A stretch of 64,000 nucleotides of DNA. Origin: JADKIH01 sp964595205. Its GTDB lineage: Bacteria > Bacteroidota > Bacteroidia > AKYH767-A > 2013-40CM-41-45. The stretch covers positions 62,001 through 126,000 of the forward strand of contig CAZQOQ010000001.1 of assembly GCA_964595205.1 (NCBI GenBank). The letters are read 5' to 3'. The notes under the pieces were generated by a model that had not been told where the DNA came from, made no database searches, and saw only the letters and a program-made list of their open reading frames with translations. The position numbers and the translations under genes are program-made. Each line of letters begins with the position of its first letter. The stretch's first letter is position 1. Of the stretch, positions 60,914 through 64,000 are shown piece by piece.

Positions 60914-60921
60914 CAAAGATA
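60914..60921 (-). promoter_or_regulatory. -7 element TATCTTTG for the osmC-like gene
   Basis: On the minus strand TATCTTTG fits TAnnTTTG exactly, with four bases (ATTG) to the ATG. Transcription would start about at the start codon, meaning a leaderless message. No -33 TTG at the right distance. Confidence 0.45.
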
Positions 60922-60977
60922 GAAAGATACTTTTCGGTAGAAAATTATTAGTTTTGTATCAATTATTAAATGATCAA

Positions 60978-61748
60978 TTGAAACCGGGATTTTATCATCT
61001 GATTCTGATTTGCTTTTTATTATCTGCAGTCCGGGTTTATGGACAAGATACAACACGCACTCAAAACGATGACGTTACAATTCTTTTCAGAAATGAAGCG
61101 GCAGGTGGATTGGTTTTACATTCAAACGGATTTGGAATAACCTTTAAGAGAGGCTGGCACATGACCGGCTACAAAAAGAAACTGCTCGATATCGATTTTG
61201 TTTCTTTGCGGGATCCAAAACAATATAAACAAGCTAATCCTTATTATCCCGATTCTAAACCTTATTTTTTCGGTAAACTGAATTTTGCTTACATACTGCG
61301 CGGCGGTTATGGAAGACAAAATATTATTTTCAGCAAAGGCGAAAGAAGTGGCGTAGAGGTACGATACAATTATTATTTCGGTCTGTCATTGGGAATAACA
61401 AAACCTGTTTACCTGGATATACTTGTCGATAACCCATTCGATTCGCTCACAAAAATTATCGAGACAAAAAGATATGATCCGAATGATCCTGTTCAGCAGG
61501 TGCAGGAGAATATTTATGGTCCAGGTCCGTATTTCAGCGGACTCGATCAGTTGTCTATTTATCCTGGCGGATATGGCAAGTTCGCCTTTTCATTTGAATA
61601 TGCAGGCTGGCAACAGAAAATCACCGCCATTGAAACGGGTGTGGTTGTGGATGCTTATGCTTCAGGAATACCAATAATGGCAAATGGGAAAGCCAATAAT
61701 ATCTTCTTTAATTTCTATGTGTCCCTGATATGGGGTGGGAAATGGTAA
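60978..61748 (+). CDS. Conserved Bacteroidota outer-membrane-like protein of unknown function
   Basis: I start this at TTG 60978, which gives a clean signal peptide (KPGFYHLILICFLLSAVRVYGQ); longer in-frame readings run into the antisense of the osmC-like gene. The mature 230 residues alternate in a beta-barrel-like way (GGLVLHSNGFGITFKRGWHM, GRQNIIFSKGERSGVEVRYN, and AFSFEYAGWQ), with an aromatic end IWGGKW. I do not recognise a characterised family. It is followed by repeat C and then lipA, but a functional tie with lipoate is not evident. Confidence 0.65.
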   Translation: MKPGFYHLILICFLLSAVRVYGQDTTRTQNDDVTILFRNEAAGGLVLHSNGFGITFKRGWHMTGYKKKLLDIDFVSLRDPKQYKQANPYYPDSKPYFFGKLNFAYILRGGYGRQNIIFSKGERSGVEVRYNYYFGLSLGITKPVYLDILVDNPFDSLTKIIETKRYDPNDPVQQVQENIYGPGPYFSGLDQLSIYPGGYGKFAFSFEYAGWQQKITAIETGVVVDAYASGIPIMANGKANNIFFNFYVSLIWGGKW

Positions 61749-61883
61749 TTCGTTAATTAGTTGATTCGTTAATTCGTTAATTCGTTGATTAGTTAATGGA
61801 GTAATAAGGAAAAGAACAAACTGAGTTAAAGAATATCATATACAAAGTGGAAAGTTAATTAACGAATCAACGAATCAACGAAT
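61748..61883. repeat. Tandem-octamer inverted repeat C (ATTCGTTA)
   Basis: Six octamers of the form ATT-C/A-GTT-A/G at 61748-61795, a 64-base centre, then three complementary octamers (TAACGAAT, CAACGAAT, CAACGAAT) at 61860-61883. The first unit shares its first base with the stop of the barrel-like gene and the last ends nine bases before the lipA ATG. Design matches repeats A and B but the unit is 8 bases. Confidence 0.9.
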
Positions 61884-61892
61884 TCAAGAGTA

Positions 61893-62747
61893 ATGGCAGA
61901 AACGGCAACAAAGAAACCACCATGGTTAAAAGTTAAATTACCAACCGGCCGGGAGTATTCGATGGTGAGGGAAATTGTAAGCGAACATAAGCTTCATACC
62001 ATTTGCCAAAGCGGGAATTGTCCGAATATGGGAGAATGCTGGGGTGCAGGCACAGCAACGTTCATGATATTGGGAAATATATGTACCCGTTCTTGTGGCT
62101 TTTGTTCAGTCGCAACCGGTAAGCCTGAAGCAGTTGATCCTTTTGAGCCATTAAGAGTTGCAAAGTCGATCAGGCTCATGGGAATTAAACATTCCGTTAT
62201 AACCTGCGTGGATCGTGACGATTTGGAAGATGGTGGCGCTGCGATATGGGTGCAGACGATAAGGAAAATACGTGAACTTTCACCCTCTACTACTATGGAA
62301 ACTCTGATTGGCGATTTCCAGGGTCGATGGGAAAATCTTCAGTTGGTAATAGATGAATCGCCGGAAATAATCTCTCATAACCTGGAAACGGTGCGAAGGC
62401 TCACCAAACAGGTCAGAGTTCAGGCAAAATACGATCGCAGCCTCGAAGTTTTAAAGAGAGTGAGCCAATCTGGTGTTCCTGCAAAATCAGGAATTATGCT
62501 TGGGCTGGGCGAAACAAGGGAAGAAGTGCTTGAGGCTATGGATGATCTGAGAAAGTCAGATGTTTCAATTCTAACACTCGGACAATATCTTCAGCCAACG
62601 AAAGATCATCTGCCTGTTAAGGAATTCATCACTCCGGAGACTTTTGCAGAGTTTAAAGTGCTCGGACTTCAGAAGGGTTTTCGATATGTTGAAAGCGGTC
62701 CTCTCGTGAGATCAAGTTATCATGCAGAAAGACATCTAGAAAAATAA
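61893..62747 (+). CDS. lipA: Lipoyl synthase
   Basis: A 284-residue radical SAM enzyme inserting two sulfurs into octanoyl-protein to make lipoate. Two iron-sulfur sites are visible: the auxiliary CX4CX5C in CQSGNCPNMGEC (about 38-49) and the radical SAM CX3CX2C in CTRSCGFCSV (about 64-73). The C-terminal Ser ligand for the auxiliary cluster is in VRSSYHAERH. Length is normal. Its leader contains repeat C, whose arm ends nine bases from the ATG. Confidence 0.95.
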   Translation: MAETATKKPPWLKVKLPTGREYSMVREIVSEHKLHTICQSGNCPNMGECWGAGTATFMILGNICTRSCGFCSVATGKPEAVDPFEPLRVAKSIRLMGIKHSVITCVDRDDLEDGGAAIWVQTIRKIRELSPSTTMETLIGDFQGRWENLQLVIDESPEIISHNLETVRRLTKQVRVQAKYDRSLEVLKRVSQSGVPAKSGIMLGLGETREEVLEAMDDLRKSDVSILTLGQYLQPTKDHLPVKEFITPETFAEFKVLGLQKGFRYVESGPLVRSSYHAERHLEK

Positions 62748-62868
62748 TATTACATCGATTGTTTTTTGAAATTATTTATTGGTCGATTTTTTGGAATTTT
62801 TTTTTCTGCAGGATTTGAATCTGGTGTATCAGCTGTTAAAACAAATCAGCTAATCTTCAAATTGTATT

Positions 62869-62876
62869 TATCTTTG
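62869..62876 (+). promoter_or_regulatory. -7 element for gap
   Basis: TATCTTTG matches TAnnTTTG and ends 19 bases before the gap ATG at 62896. A -33 TTG is not visible at the right distance. Confidence 0.45.
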
Positions 62877-62895
62877 ACCCTCATAAAAAATTTAT

Positions 62896-63900
62896 ATGAA
62901 AAAAATCCGCATTGCAATAAATGGTTTCGGTCGTATAGGCCGGATGACAACGAGAGTACTTTTAAATAATATGAATGTTGAAATTGTTGCAATCAACGAC
63001 CTCACAGACAATCCAACACTCGCACATCTTTTTAAATACGATTCGGTTCATGGGCGCTTTAACGGTACAGTAACTGCCGAAGAAAAACACCTGATCATTA
63101 ACGGTCAGAAAATCACATGTATTTCAGAAAAAGATCCGGCAAAGCTTCCCTGGAAGCAACTGGATGTTGATGTATTACTGGAGTGCACCGGACGTTTCAC
63201 GGATGCTGCGGGTGCTAATCTGCATATAAATGCCGGGGCCAAAAAAGTGATACTCTCTGCGCCCACAAAAGGAAAGAAGGATATGAAAAGTATTGTCCTT
63301 GGAGTTAACGATGAGGTATTGACGCCGGACGACAAAATTATTTCCAACGCCTCCTGTACAACAAATAACGCAGCGCCGATGCTGAAAGTGCTTGATGATA
63401 ACTGGGGGATTGAAAGCGCCTATGTTACCACAGTGCATTCTTACACAGGCGATCAGAACCTGCATGATGCTCCGCATAAAGACCTTCGTCGGGCCCGGGC
63501 CGCCGCGGTTTCAATTATTCCTACCACTACGGGAGCGGCGAAAGCGCTGGGTGACGTTCTGCCACATTTAAGTGGCAAACTTGGCGGTGCCGGAATAAGA
63601 GTGCCCAGTTCCGATGGATCTTTGACTGATATTACCTGCACATTGAAGAAAGAGCCAACACCTGAAGAGGTAAATATGGCTTTTAAAGCGGCTTCAGAGG
63701 GCAAAATGAAAGGAATCCTTGAATACACCCGTGATCCTATTGTCTCGATAGATATTGTTGGAAATACCAATTCTTGCATTTTTGATTCAGAATTGACATC
63801 GGTCTTAGGTAAAATGACCAAGGTATTTGGCTGGTATGATAACGAAATAGGATATAGTAACCGTCTTGCCGAACTGGCCATCAGATTTGGTTCAATTTAG
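62896..63900 (+). CDS. gap: Glyceraldehyde-3-phosphate dehydrogenase, type I
   Basis: A 334-residue glycolytic enzyme, NAD-dependent. The Rossmann loop is INGFGRIGRMTTRVL (about 8-22). The catalytic Cys is in SNASCTTNNAAP (about 151-162); the second Cys of the usual CTTNC is Asn here, which occurs in some bacterial enzymes and does not touch catalysis. The active-site His and phosphate contacts are in HSYTGDQNLHDAPHKDLRRA and the C-terminal GWYDNEIGYSNRL. The last 100 bases of the window after this gene show no further feature. Confidence 0.96.
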   Translation: MKKIRIAINGFGRIGRMTTRVLLNNMNVEIVAINDLTDNPTLAHLFKYDSVHGRFNGTVTAEEKHLIINGQKITCISEKDPAKLPWKQLDVDVLLECTGRFTDAAGANLHINAGAKKVILSAPTKGKKDMKSIVLGVNDEVLTPDDKIISNASCTTNNAAPMLKVLDDNWGIESAYVTTVHSYTGDQNLHDAPHKDLRRARAAAVSIIPTTTGAAKALGDVLPHLSGKLGGAGIRVPSSDGSLTDITCTLKKEPTPEEVNMAFKAASEGKMKGILEYTRDPIVSIDIVGNTNSCIFDSELTSVLGKMTKVFGWYDNEIGYSNRLAELAIRFGSI

Positions 63901-64000
63901 TTCAATTTATTAAATGACTTTTTGTAATTTTTTCGAGGCTTTTCAGTTACAATGCTCTGATATTAGACTTATTATAAGTTATAAACATTTATTAGAAGTT

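Overview
The window is a 64 kb piece of a Bacteroidota chromosome of moderate GC. Signs of this are type IX secretion (T9SS) C-terminal sorting domains, PorV/PorU-like proteins, a TonB receptor with a carboxypeptidase-regulatory-like N-terminus, dense lipoprotein and outer-membrane genes, an almost complete lack of Shine-Dalgarno sequences, and several -7 elements of the Bacteroidota type TAnnTTTG. Order-level placement is not possible from the sequence alone. There are no rRNA or tRNA genes, no CRISPR array, no prophage and no intact insertion sequence.

Layout. 0.2-5.9 kb: a large T9SS cargo protein, then a probable metal-handling operon (HYC_CC_PP-type small protein, TonB receptor, heavy-metal-associated domain protein). 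5.9-11.6 kb: a secreted Ig-like protein and a giant RHS/YD-repeat protein. 12-17.7 kb: housekeeping and stress genes (amidohydrolase lipoprotein, YfiT-like DinB protein, S41 protease, YebC, pterin dehydratase). 17.7-23.9 kb: a gingipain-fold PorU2-like protein with a PorV2-like barrel. 24.3-32.7 kb: envelope and core metabolism (pssA, purS, lptB, tatC, an acyltransferase, kdsD, recQ, mdh). 32.8-42.1 kb is the accessory part: a retropepsin-like protease, a 1558-residue LamG/phosphoesterase protein with eight exact 75-bp repeats and a dockerin, a scar made of pieces of two paralogues, a GT-C-like membrane protein and a cytochrome/beta-propeller lipoprotein pair. 42.2-51.8 kb: RluE-like pseudouridine synthase, M43 protease, and a TetR-TolC-adaptor-RND efflux operon ending in mqnA. 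51.9-63.9 kb: purB, a glycosyltransferase, a LutA-like protein, an MFS carrier, hemE, a BamA/TamA-like barrel, ung, osmC, lipA and gap.

How the genes work together. kdsD (Kdo precursor) and lptB (LPS export) serve the outer membrane. The PorU2/PorV2-like pair is probably tied to T9SS attachment of cargo such as the proteins at 0.2 kb and 43 kb. The efflux operon has a well-defined promoter overlapped by a perfect inverted repeat just upstream of tetR, which suggests autoregulation. mqnA (futalosine menaquinone route), hemE, lipA, mdh and gap belong to core respiration and carbon metabolism.

The most unusual signals are: (i) three intergenic hairpins in the last 10 kb, each built from arms of tandem 7- or 8-mers with a different motif at each locus; (ii) the chimeric two-gene scar at 38.2-38.5 kb; (iii) the 75-bp repeat array in the LamG protein; (iv) an M43 protease whose zinc-motif glycine is aspartate.
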